Positions 7,814 to 15,208 of a stretch of 34,342 bases of DNA are shown here, piece by piece (the stretch's first letter is position 1; each line of letters starts with the position of its first letter). Source of the stretch: Eubacteriales Family XIII. Incertae Sedis bacterium (GTDB lineage Bacteria > Bacillota > Clostridia > Peptostreptococcales > Anaerovoracaceae); the NCBI GenBank assembly GCA_031261525.1, contig JAISJM010000026.1, positions 1 to 34,342 on the forward strand. Direction: 5' to 3'. A program made the translations under genes and the position numbers. The notes beneath the pieces are model-generated. The model ran no database searches, was not told the DNA's origin, and saw only the letters and a list, made by a program, of their open reading frames with translations.

Positions 7814-7864
7814 CTAATTTTTTGTTAGATAAAAAGTTTTTTAGATGAAGAATGCGCAAACCTA

Positions 7865-7893
7865 TTGACCTATTGGAAAAAAGTTTATAGAAT
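7865..7893 (+). promoter_or_regulatory. Promoter of the molybdenum hydroxylase gene
   Basis: TTGACC and TAGAAT are 17 bases apart; each matches the sigma-A consensus at five of six positions. Transcription would begin near 7900, inside the palindrome at 7891-7906 and about 46 bases before the start codon. Confidence 0.6.
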
Positions 7894-7906
7894 CATTGCA
7901 ACGATT
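7891..7906. promoter_or_regulatory. 16-base palindrome at the hydroxylase transcription start (candidate operator)
   Basis: AATCATTGCAACGATT is a palindrome with seven of eight base pairs intact (one A-C mismatch per half). It overlaps the -10 edge and the predicted +1, a classic repressor position. The core CATTGCAAC recurs as its reverse complement GTTGCAATG at 1865-1873, over the selD -35. Confidence 0.45.
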
Positions 7907-7945
7907 ATTTTTTATATATGAAAGAGTATGAAAAAGGAGAAAATA

Positions 7946-10564
7946 ATGTTTTCTGTGGTGATTAACAATAAAGAGTATGAATCGTCAGAAGATAAATCTT
8001 TGATGGACTTCCTTCGAGATGATTTAGGAATCAAATCTGTGAAGAATGGCTGTGATCAGGGTGCATGTGGTGCGTGTTCGGTCTTGGTGGACGGCAAATC
8101 TGTGCGTGCATGTATCCTCAAACTTTCCCGCTTAACGGATAAAAAAGTGACAACGATAGAGGGTTTTACACAAAGAGAGCGTGATGTCTATGGTTATGCA
8201 TTTGCCAAAGCTGGTGCGGTTCAGTGTGGCTTTTGTATCCCAGGGATGGTGATTGCCGCCAAATCACTCTTGAACGAAAATCCAAATCCAACAAGAGAGG
8301 ACGCGTCGAAAGCGATACGAACCAATATCTGTCGTTGTACAGGATATGTGAAGATTATTGATGCGATTTTGCTGGCAGCGCAGATGCTACGCGAGGATCT
8401 CCCGATTCCTTCGGATAAAGGCACAGAAGGGGTTGGTGGCTGTTTGGCGCGTGTAGATGGCCGCGCAAAGGCACTTGGCACGGGCAAATATGTGGATGAT
8501 TATACTGTAGACGGAATGGTCTATGCGGCGGCGATCAGGCCCCCATCTGCACGCTGTAAAGTGTTAGCAATCAATCCTGAAAAGGCATTGGCAATGGACG
8601 GTGTCCTCGCAGTATATACTGCCGATGACATTCCAGGTGTCAGGTACCTTGGTCACCTTCAAAAGGATTGGCCTGTATTGGTCGCGATTGGAGAAGAGAC
8701 TCGATTTATCGGCGATGCCGTGGCGTTGATTGTCACAGAACGAAAATGTCAACTGGAGAAAGCGAGCAAATTAGTAGAGATTACCTATGAAGAACTCGAG
8801 CCACTCGTTGATCCTTTTGAGGCGATGAAAGAGGGCGCATATCAAATTCACGGTGCGGGGTTCATGCAATTTGGAAATCATTTTACCCCATCCAATAATT
8901 GTCTTTCCTATCAGGAGGTCAAGCGAGGTGATGTTGAAGCTGCATTTGCAAATGCCGCATATATATCAGAGCACAATGACTTCTACACACCGATGACGGA
9001 GCACGCATTTATGGAACCAGAATGTGCGATTGGGATTCCTGAGGGCGAGGATCACATTAAATTGATTACAGGCGCTCAGGGACTTTATGATGAATATCAT
9101 GAGATCTGTGAAATGCTAGATTTCGAAGGCGAAGATGCAAATAAATTACGTATTCAGGCAGCCCTCATTGGAGGCGGATTTGGTGGCAAAGAGGATATGA
9201 GCGTGCAGCATTTTGCAGCATTGTGCACGTACCATCTTCGTAGACCCGTAAAAGTACTCATGTCACGAAAGGAAAGCCTCAAGATGCATCCAAAGCGTCA
9301 TGCGATGTATATGACGGTAAAGCTTGCTTGTGACAAAGATGGTACCTTGCTTGCAATGCGTGCGCGTATCGTCTCGGATTCAGGTGCTTATGCATCGCTT
9401 GGTGGTCCTGTCTTGCAACGCGCTTGCACGCATGCAGGAGGTCCGTATAATTATCAGAATATGGATATTGAAGGACGTGCGATTATCACAAACAACCCGC
9501 CAGGAGGTGCCTATCGTGGGTTTGGCGTCACGCAGTCATGCTTCGCTGTTGAAAGCTGTATCAATGATTTGGCACATCAAATGGGCATCTCTCCATGGGA
9601 AATCCGCTATAAGAATGCCATTCGCTATGGTCAATCCTTGCCAAATGGTCAGCTTGCAGATGAAGGCACCGCCTTCGTTGAGACCTTGATGGCGTGCAAA
9701 GACTACTATGAAGAATATGATAAGAAAGATGGCTATTATGTCGGCATTGCTTGTGCGATGAAAAATGCTGGCGTTGGTGTTGGTGTACCAGATATTGGAC
9801 GGTGTCACTTATTTATTCATGATGAGAAAGTGCGTATTCGTACCTCTGCGGCTCCAATTGGACAGGGTCTTCAGACTGTATTGGTGCAGATCGTATGTGA
9901 AACCATACAGCTTTCAATCGATGATGTAATCATTGAAAACCCAGATACGAAATATGTGCCAGATTCCGGTACGACGACGGCATCGAGGCAGACCGTATTT
10001 ACGGGTGAGGCGACACGTCGTGCTGCACAAAATGTGAAAGATGCTTTGGACAGTGGTAAGACATTAAAGGAGCTTGAGGGGGAGACATTTAAAGGTGAAT
10101 ATCACTTTGATTCTGACCCAATTGGTTCACCGAAACCCAATCCAGTCAGCCATGTTGCTTATGGATATGCGACACAGGTCGTCGTAATCGATGAAGATGG
10201 CAAGGTCATCACGACAAAGCAAGCTGTTGATGTTGGCAAAGCAATCAATCCTACCGCCTTAGAAGGACAGTTTGAAGGTGGTACTGTGATGAGCATGGGA
10301 TATGGGCTTACGGAAGATTTCCCGCTCGATAAAGGAATCCCTACAGCAAAGTATGGCACATTAGGGTTATTGCGTTCCACGGATATTCCAGAGATTATTT
10401 GTGGTGTGATTGAAAAGAATACGCCGGATTTAGCTTTTGGTGCTAAGGGGGCAGGCGAAATCACTGCCGTAACATTTGCCCCAGCTGTCCAACATGCCTA
10501 TTATCGAAAGGATGGCAAATTCCGCACAAAATTGCCGCTAGAAGACACTTATTATAGAAAGTAA
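7946..10564 (+). CDS. xdh: Selenium-dependent xanthine dehydrogenase-type molybdenum hydroxylase (2Fe-2S plus Mo domains, no FAD domain)
   Basis: The 872-residue enzyme fuses two parts of the xanthine oxidase family. The plant-type [2Fe-2S] cluster uses C36, C41, C44 and C56; the second uses C94, C97, C129 and C131, with Q93 in the usual QCGFC motif. The Mo-binding region starts near residue 165. It contains GGFGGKEDM, PPGGAYRGFG, GQGLQTVLVQ and GAKGAGE, whose glutamate matches the catalytic base. There is no FAD domain and no XdhB gene beside it, which matches the stand-alone selenium-dependent XDH family. I chose ATG 7946 (AGGAG 6 bases upstream) over ATG 7928. The SDMH genes on both sides strongly imply a labile selenido Mo ligand, though selenium itself cannot be seen. 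The substrate is probably a purine or similar heterocycle; the exact one is unknown. Confidence 0.9.
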   Translation: MFSVVINNKEYESSEDKSLMDFLRDDLGIKSVKNGCDQGACGACSVLVDGKSVRACILKLSRLTDKKVTTIEGFTQRERDVYGYAFAKAGAVQCGFCIPGMVIAAKSLLNENPNPTREDASKAIRTNICRCTGYVKIIDAILLAAQMLREDLPIPSDKGTEGVGGCLARVDGRAKALGTGKYVDDYTVDGMVYAAAIRPPSARCKVLAINPEKALAMDGVLAVYTADDIPGVRYLGHLQKDWPVLVAIGEETRFIGDAVALIVTERKCQLEKASKLVEITYEELEPLVDPFEAMKEGAYQIHGAGFMQFGNHFTPSNNCLSYQEVKRGDVEAAFANAAYISEHNDFYTPMTEHAFMEPECAIGIPEGEDHIKLITGAQGLYDEYHEICEMLDFEGEDANKLRIQAALIGGGFGGKEDMSVQHFAALCTYHLRRPVKVLMSRKESLKMHPKRHAMYMTVKLACDKDGTLLAMRARIVSDSGAYASLGGPVLQRACTHAGGPYNYQNMDIEGRAIITNNPPGGAYRGFGVTQSCFAVESCINDLAHQMGISPWEIRYKNAIRYGQSLPNGQLADEGTAFVETLMACKDYYEEYDKKDGYYVGIACAMKNAGVGVGVPDIGRCHLFIHDEKVRIRTSAAPIGQGLQTVLVQIVCETIQLSIDDVIIENPDTKYVPDSGTTTASRQTVFTGEATRRAAQNVKDALDSGKTLKELEGETFKGEYHFDSDPIGSPKPNPVSHVAYGYATQVVVIDEDGKVITTKQAVDVGKAINPTALEGQFEGGTVMSMGYGLTEDFPLDKGIPTAKYGTLGLLRSTDIPEIICGVIEKNTPDLAFGAKGAGEITAVTFAPAVQHAYYRKDGKFRTKLPLEDTYYRK

Positions 10565-10573
10565 ATATCGGCA

Positions 10574-10633
10574 ACCTCCGAAAACCCTCAGTAGATATGA
10601 CATACATCATACGCGCTGAGGGTTTTCGGAGGT
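10574..10633 (+). terminator. Long perfect hairpin after the hydroxylase gene
   Basis: An 18-base perfect stem (starting ACCTCCGAAAACCC on the left, ending GGGTTTTCGGAGGT on the right) encloses a 24-base loop. No T-run follows directly, so it may act as a 3'-stabilising hairpin together with the terminator at 10660-10692 rather than on its own. Confidence 0.6.
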
Positions 10634-10659
10634 CATCCATAATAGAATCGTCCATTACA

Positions 10660-10692
10660 AAAGAGGCACCTTCCATTGGAAGATGCCTCTTT
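10660..10692. terminator. Bidirectional terminator between convergent hydroxylase and hydrogenase genes
   Basis: A stem of AAAGAGGCA with TGCCTCTTT, one C-A mismatch, then CTTCC with GGAAG closes a 3-base loop. Short T-runs lie on both flanks (TTT rightward, TTTT leftward). It lies between two convergent transcription units. Confidence 0.7.
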
Positions 10693-10723
10693 CGTAATGA
10701 TTGTTTTGTTTCTTGATTGTTGA

Positions 10724-12439
10724 TTATTGATGATGATTCGTATGGAGCAGTTCATGCGATTTATGCGATAGCGGCGCTCCTAGGAAGTCCTCATAGAGCT
10801 TGAGTACATCTGGGTTTTCATGAGAGAATCGTATCTCTGCATTTTGATCGAGGGCATTCAATCTTTTTCCGCGTACATCTGCGAGTTCTTTTCCTCCGCT
10901 GATTGGTTGTCCGCCACCACCGACACAGCCGCCTGGACATGCCATGATTTCAACAAAGTCATAGACGACTTCTTTCTTACGGATTGCATTTACAAGTCTT
11001 CTTGCATTGCCAAGACCAGACGCAATCGCTACTTTAAGTTTGATACCTGCGATGTCAAATTCCGCCTCTGTCCATGCATTTTCCTTTGTGCGTACTTCTG
11101 AAAATGCATCAACAGGTGGTTTCTCCTTTGTGACGAGATAGTACGCGCTTCGTAAAGCAGCCTCCATGACGCCGCCTTGCATGCCAAAGATGACGCCTGC
11201 GCCCGTCGATTCAGCCATTGGCGAATCGAATTCTTCAGGTTCTAATTGTCCGAGATTGATGCTTGCAGCTTTGATGATTCGATCAATTTCTCTTGTTGTA
11301 AGCACATAGTCCACATCTTGCCCACGTTCTTCACTACCAAATTTCGGCAGGGTACACTCATCTTTCTTAGATACACATGGCATGATCGAGATCGAACGAA
11401 TCTTCTTGGGATCGATTTGTTTGGCATTTGCAAAATAGGTCTTGATTACTGCGCCAAACATCTGCTGTGGTGATTTTGCTGTAGACAGATTATCTAACAT
11501 ATCAGGTGCCTGCGATTTGGTGAATCTTACCCAACCTGGGCAGCAGGAGGTATACATCGGCCAAGCGTATTGGTCCGGGTGGGTCAGCCGCTCAATCAGC
11601 TCGCTACCTTCTTCCATGATGGTTAAATCTGCTGTGAAGTCCGTGTCAAATACATAATCTACGCCCAATTTTCTTAAGGCTGATGCGAGTTTCTTGATAT
11701 TGCCACCGAGGCTATCATCATGTAGATCCTCTTGCCATGCTGCTCGAACGGCAGGTGCGATTTGAACGACTGTAATGATTTCTGGGTTTTCTACGTCATC
11801 AAAGAAACGATCCATATCATTTCTGGCGGATAGGGCGCCGACCGGGCAGTGTGTGATGCATTGACCGCAATAAGTACAATCTGATTCATTCAGCGGTGTG
11901 GATCCGCAGACGCCTACTTTCGCTCTCGCGCCAGATCCAAGTACGTCCCAGACTTTCATTTGCTGCACATAATCGCAGACGCCGATACATCGCATGCAGC
12001 GGATACATTTGCTATCATCACGGATGAGGGGCAGGGTGTCATCCCATTTTTTCTTTGTCAGTTCTGGTTTAAATGGCTGGGTCGTGATATTAAGCTGTGC
12101 CGATAGGTTTTGAAGCTCGCAATTGCTATTTCTGACACAAGTATTGCACTGCGTATCATGATTTGCAAGAATGAATTGGAGGTTCATGCGTCTTGCATTT
12201 CGGACTTTACGTGTCTCCGTTTGTATGTCCATGCCTTCCAAAACTTTTGTATTGCAAGCAGGAAATAATCTTTCATATCCTTTGATTTCGACGAGGCAGA
12301 TTCGGCAAGCTGCGATTTCATTGATTTCCTTCAGGTAGCACAAGGTTGGAATGTTGATGCCGTACATCTTGCTTGCTTCCAATATTGTTGTATTTTCTGG
12401 AACGGAAATCACTTGATTGTTTATGGAAATGTTTACCAT
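10724..12439 (-). CDS. hydA: [FeFe]-hydrogenase catalytic subunit, HndD/HydA type
   Basis: The 571-residue enzyme interconverts H2 with protons and electrons. An N-terminal [2Fe-2S] domain uses C34, C45, C48 and C62. A His-ligated [4Fe-4S] site uses H94, C98, C101 and C107. Two further [4Fe-4S] motifs are CIRCMRCIGVC and CTYCGQCITHC. The H-cluster signatures are all present: TSCCPGW (near residue 299), MPCVSKKDE (near 352) and MACPGGCVGGGGQ (near 500). The small C-terminal HydB-like region appears included. The start is preceded by GGGAGGA and overlaps the upstream flavoprotein gene by 7 bases. No NuoE-like (HndA) or complete NuoF-like (HndC) gene is present, so this is not the usual trimeric bifurcating enzyme. 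H-cluster maturases (HydE, F, G) are not in the window. Confidence 0.95.
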   Translation of the reverse strand: MVNISINNQVISVPENTTILEASKMYGINIPTLCYLKEINEIAACRICLVEIKGYERLFPACNTKVLEGMDIQTETRKVRNARRMNLQFILANHDTQCNTCVRNSNCELQNLSAQLNITTQPFKPELTKKKWDDTLPLIRDDSKCIRCMRCIGVCDYVQQMKVWDVLGSGARAKVGVCGSTPLNESDCTYCGQCITHCPVGALSARNDMDRFFDDVENPEIITVVQIAPAVRAAWQEDLHDDSLGGNIKKLASALRKLGVDYVFDTDFTADLTIMEEGSELIERLTHPDQYAWPMYTSCCPGWVRFTKSQAPDMLDNLSTAKSPQQMFGAVIKTYFANAKQIDPKKIRSISIMPCVSKKDECTLPKFGSEERGQDVDYVLTTREIDRIIKAASINLGQLEPEEFDSPMAESTGAGVIFGMQGGVMEAALRSAYYLVTKEKPPVDAFSEVRTKENAWTEAEFDIAGIKLKVAIASGLGNARRLVNAIRKKEVVYDFVEIMACPGGCVGGGGQPISGGKELADVRGKRLNALDQNAEIRFSHENPDVLKLYEDFLGAPLSHKSHELLHTNHHQ

Positions 12440-14226
12440 ATCAGTCCTCCCTTTAATTCTCCAAAGCCATTTTTATCACATCTCAAGCAACGACTGGCTT
12501 CTTGCATTGCTTCTTCTTCACACATGCCAACTTCAATCTCTGTAAAGTTACTGATGATTTGGCTTGGCTTACGCTCCACCATATCCACTCTTGCGCATGC
12601 AATTAAATCATCTGGAACGGGGTCAGGTATCACAATTTCACGTGGAATTGCATGCGCGAAACCAAGCTCCTTATCGATGACATGAGCTGCTTGCTTTGCA
12701 GCAGCGACAGCGAGAATGACGGTTGCTGGTCCTGATACATAGTCGCCACCACTGACAACAAATCCAGATTCATGATCATAATTATTGTCGTAAATGGCTT
12801 CGTGTTTTTCCTCGACGGATTGACCAATGGCGGAGATGATGATATCGACGCCTAGGGTCTGTTCTTCTGCTGCTTCAATTGCATGAACTCTTGGTTTACC
12901 CGTCTGATCAAGCGCAGATGCAATCTGTTTTCTGATGACAAGGCCTGTGACATTTCCATTTTCATCTCCAGCCGCACGGATGGGACTATGAAGTGTGAGC
13001 AATTCACCACCCTCTGCAATCGTGCTTTCAATCTCAATTGCTTGTGCTGTCATATCTTGCCTACGTCTTCGATATACAATTGTGACGCCGTCAGCGCCAA
13101 GTCTCAATGATGTGCGCGCAACATCCATTGCGACATTTCCGCCCCCGATGACCGCAACTTTCTTTCCTGTGAAATTTGGCATGTGTTCATCGCCAATTTC
13201 TCTGAGTAATTCGACTGCAGAATAGACGCCATTTAATTCTTCACCCTCAATACCAATGGTTTTGCTTCCATGTGCACCAATCGATAGATAGATACAGTCA
13301 TACTCTTCTTTCAGTTCATCGAGCGTTGTATCAATTCCGAGTGATGTGTTGTAGATGACATGAATGCCACTTCCGAGAATGAACTCAATTTCTGAATCGA
13401 GGACTTCCCTTGGAAGTCTATATTTTGGAATCCCATACCGAAGCATACCACCAAGGTGCTCGAGCCTTTCAATAATGGTTACATCGTGTCCCATGACAGC
13501 AAGATAATAGGCGCAAGTCAGCCCAGAAGGGCCACCGCCGATTATGGCAATTTTCTTACCAGTTGCTGGGGCATTTTCCTCCCGAATTTCATTGAATGCA
13601 TGTTCTGTGATGAATCGTTTTAACCCACGGATGTTGATGCTATCATCAATCATGTTGCGGCGGCAGCGATCCTCACAGGGATGCTCGCAAATGAGACCAC
13701 AGACGGATACAAGCGGATTGTCTTGACGAATCAATCTGACGGCTTCATCATATCTTTTGTGTTTTAATAAGGTGATATAATGTGGAATTTGTACGCCTGC
13801 AGGACATCTTGAGATGCATGGCACCGTGATGCGTTTGCTTGTGCATCCGTTCCCATTGGCATGAGACAGGTAATCATCATAAAATACGCCAATGCCTCTG
13901 AGCACCATGTCCGCAGATGCAATGCCAATGGCACAGTCAGCCGAGATTTTGATATTGGTTGCGATGTTTTTCAGCTCTTCAATGAGCGCTTCTCCACCTT
14001 CGCCATCAAGGATTCGATCAATTTTCTTTTCGAGTTTAATCAAACCGATTCGGCAAGGCGTGCATTTTCCGCAGGATTGCGAACGACTTTGTTTTAGGAA
14101 ATTAGATGCGACAGCAACTTGGCAGATATCCGATGGATTTGAGATGACTCTTCTGACTAAATCGGAATAAATTCGGTCAATGATAGCCCTAGATTCGTTG
14201 TTTCTTGAGATTGCATAACGTTTCAT
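12433..14226 (-). CDS. NuoF-type Fe-S domain fused to GltD-type NAD(P)/FAD oxidoreductase (hydrogenase partner)
   Basis: The 597-residue protein is a chimera. Residues 1 to about 110 resemble only the C-terminal iron-sulfur part of NuoF (SCGKCTPCRIG with C52, C55, C58 and a fourth ligand at C98); the FMN- and NADH-binding parts are missing. From about residue 135 it is GltD-like: cysteine motifs CISRCPAG and CEHPCEDRC bind [4Fe-4S] clusters, FAD binds at IIGGGPSG (near 225), and NAD(P) binds at VIGGGNVAMD (near 353). The nearby YRRRRQDM suggests NADPH, though this is not decisive. The ending CLRCDKNGFG adds two cysteines. AAGGGGG precedes the start. Gene overlap with the hydrogenase implies a complex. 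It resembles the glutamate-synthase-linked [FeFe]-hydrogenase type; true glutamate synthesis is unlikely without a GltB subunit nearby. Confidence 0.88.
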   Translation of the reverse strand: MKRYAISRNNESRAIIDRIYSDLVRRVISNPSDICQVAVASNFLKQSRSQSCGKCTPCRIGLIKLEKKIDRILDGEGGEALIEELKNIATNIKISADCAIGIASADMVLRGIGVFYDDYLSHANGNGCTSKRITVPCISRCPAGVQIPHYITLLKHKRYDEAVRLIRQDNPLVSVCGLICEHPCEDRCRRNMIDDSINIRGLKRFITEHAFNEIREENAPATGKKIAIIGGGPSGLTCAYYLAVMGHDVTIIERLEHLGGMLRYGIPKYRLPREVLDSEIEFILGSGIHVIYNTSLGIDTTLDELKEEYDCIYLSIGAHGSKTIGIEGEELNGVYSAVELLREIGDEHMPNFTGKKVAVIGGGNVAMDVARTSLRLGADGVTIVYRRRRQDMTAQAIEIESTIAEGGELLTLHSPIRAAGDENGNVTGLVIRKQIASALDQTGKPRVHAIEAAEEQTLGVDIIISAIGQSVEEKHEAIYDNNYDHESGFVVSGGDYVSGPATVILAVAAAKQAAHVIDKELGFAHAIPREIVIPDPVPDDLIACARVDMVERKPSQIISNFTEIEVGMCEEEAMQEASRCLRCDKNGFGELKGGLIW

Positions 14227-14266
14227 TTATTACCCCCTTTACATTAGAAATCCTTTAAACAAGAAG

Positions 14267-14295
14267 ATTATATACCCATTGAAAACAGTAAGCAA
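14267..14295 (-). promoter_or_regulatory. Promoter of the flavoprotein-hydrogenase operon
   Basis: On the minus strand TTGCTT (complement of 14290-14295) and a perfect TATAAT (complement of 14267-14272) are 17 bases apart. Transcription would start near 14260, about 35 bases before the start codon. Confidence 0.55.
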
Positions 14296-14329
14296 CAAAA
14301 AGTTAGGCGCGCTGACAAATATTTTGTTG
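14293..14329. promoter_or_regulatory. Inverted repeat overlapping the hydrogenase -35 (candidate operator)
   Basis: Perfect 8-base arms CAACAAAA (14293-14300) and TTTTGTTG (14322-14329) are separated by 21 bases. The left arm overlaps the -35. A smaller ACAAA/TTTGT repeat is nested at 14315-14327. The AACAAAA word also appears at the polyferredoxin promoter. Confidence 0.35.
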
Positions 14330-14472
14330 TGGCTTTATTATCGTCAATATTGAATATTTATTTCAGAAATTTGGAGATAAATGTTTTGTTTGTACTGCTT
14401 CTTTCGTTGTGTATTTTAAGGCGATTGAAAGAGAGATAATGAAGTATAATACTGTTTGGAAAATCGGTTTTA

Positions 14473-14481
14473 TGATATAAT
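14473..14481 (+). promoter_or_regulatory. Extended -10 promoter of the GIY-YIG gene
   Basis: TGATATAAT is an ideal extended -10 (TGnTATAAT); no good -35 lies 17 bases upstream, which is usual for this class. Apart from this and the hydrogenase promoter, the 290-base gap 14227-14516 shows nothing recognisable. Confidence 0.5.
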
Positions 14482-14516
14482 TCTACGAGAATATAGGTTG
14501 ATCTAGAGGAGATATT

Positions 14517-14999
14517 GTGAGTAAAAATCAAGAACAAGAAGGCGTGTACGAGGATGAAGAAGAACAAGAACTAGAAGACATGATGGATCAGTCCTGTGCA
14601 CACGTGGCGAATCATCAATCTTGTTCGGAATTTGAATGTGATGAAGTGTCTCAAGGTGATTTAGAATTTAGATGTGATGAAGAATCGGAAGATGATTCAA
14701 TCTTGACAAAGGATGACAATAAATCAATGCGTAAAGATGCCAATATCCCCGTGGTATACATGCTTTGGTGTAATGATGGTTCTCTATACACTGGCTGGAC
14801 GAATCATTTAGCAAAACGACTCACTGCGCATAATGCCGGCACTGGCGGAAAATATACGCGGTCGCGACTTCCTGTTGCATTGGCATGGTACCAAGAATGC
14901 GACGACAAAATTAGTGCAATGCAGCTCGAATACAAAATCAAACATAAGATGACACGTAAGCAGAAGCTTGCATTGATTTCGAAAGATAAAGAGCTATGA
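14517..14999 (+). CDS. GIY-YIG nuclease-fold protein (UPF0213/YhbQ-like) with long acidic N-terminus
   Basis: The gene starts with GTG at 14517, five bases after GAGGAG. Residues 1 to about 75 are strongly acidic (many Glu/Asp, few hydrophobic) and low in complexity, probably disordered, with four cysteines (C27, C36, C41, C53). Residues from about 77 form a compact single GIY-YIG domain: VVYMLWCNDGSLYTGWTNHL, then RLTAHNAG, GGKYTRSR and LEYKIKHK. The first motif is reduced to VYM and the second to YTG, as is common in the UPF0213 group, whose function is unclear (possible DNA-processing activity). Typical members are about 80-100 residues, so the N-terminus is an add-on. It appears monocistronic and unrelated to its neighbours. 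Confidence 0.82.
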   Translation: MSKNQEQEGVYEDEEEQELEDMMDQSCAHVANHQSCSEFECDEVSQGDLEFRCDEESEDDSILTKDDNKSMRKDANIPVVYMLWCNDGSLYTGWTNHLAKRLTAHNAGTGGKYTRSRLPVALAWYQECDDKISAMQLEYKIKHKMTRKQKLALISKDKEL

Positions 15000-15094
15000 T
15001 AAAGTGATAATCCCAACAAGATTTCAACAAGATCTGTAATATTGTGCAATATTCAAATTCACAGAAAATCACAAATTCGTGATAGAATAATTCA

Positions 15095-15123
15095 TTTACA
15101 TGATTGTATTTTTAAGCTATTAT
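15095..15123 (+). promoter_or_regulatory. Promoter of the polyol dehydrogenase gene
   Basis: TTTACA and TATTAT are exactly 17 bases apart; each has five of six consensus matches. Transcription would start near 15130, inside the direct repeats. Confidence 0.6.
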
Positions 15124-15152
15124 TTTATACGAATCATAGTTTATACGAATCA
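15124..15152 (+). promoter_or_regulatory. Two 13-base direct repeats at the transcription start (candidate operator)
   Basis: TTTATACGAATCA occurs at 15124-15136 and again at 15140-15152, a 16-base period. The repeats begin immediately after the -10 hexamer and cover +1, which fits repression by a regulator binding tandem sites. No regulator gene is adjacent. Confidence 0.5.
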
Positions 15153-15208
15153 AGGTTTCACTAAAAAATAGATAATGAGTTTTATAATTTTGTAAAGGGG
15201 CGCAAAAT

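Noticed and set aside
7801..7835. Rex (NADH sensor) site TTGTTA...TAACAA near the polyferredoxin promoter
   Set aside because: Only one half (TTGTTA at 7822-7827) is present; the second half does not match at the required spacing. The hydrogenase promoter also lacks a full site.
7814..7945. Molybdenum-cofactor or purine riboswitch upstream of the hydroxylase
   Set aside because: The predicted leader is only about 46 bases, too short, and no riboswitch-like conserved core was found.
1951..10564. Selenocysteine (UGA) readthrough in selD or the hydroxylase
   Set aside because: SelD has a plain cysteine (C107) at the catalytic site and the hydroxylase frame runs without internal TGA to a normal C-terminus. 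Selenium here is expected as a labile Mo ligand, not as selenocysteine.
12433..14226. Glutamate synthase small subunit (gltD)
   Set aside because: The GltD fold is present, but the NuoF iron-sulfur domain is fused in front, the gene overlaps a hydrogenase gene and no GltB large subunit is nearby.
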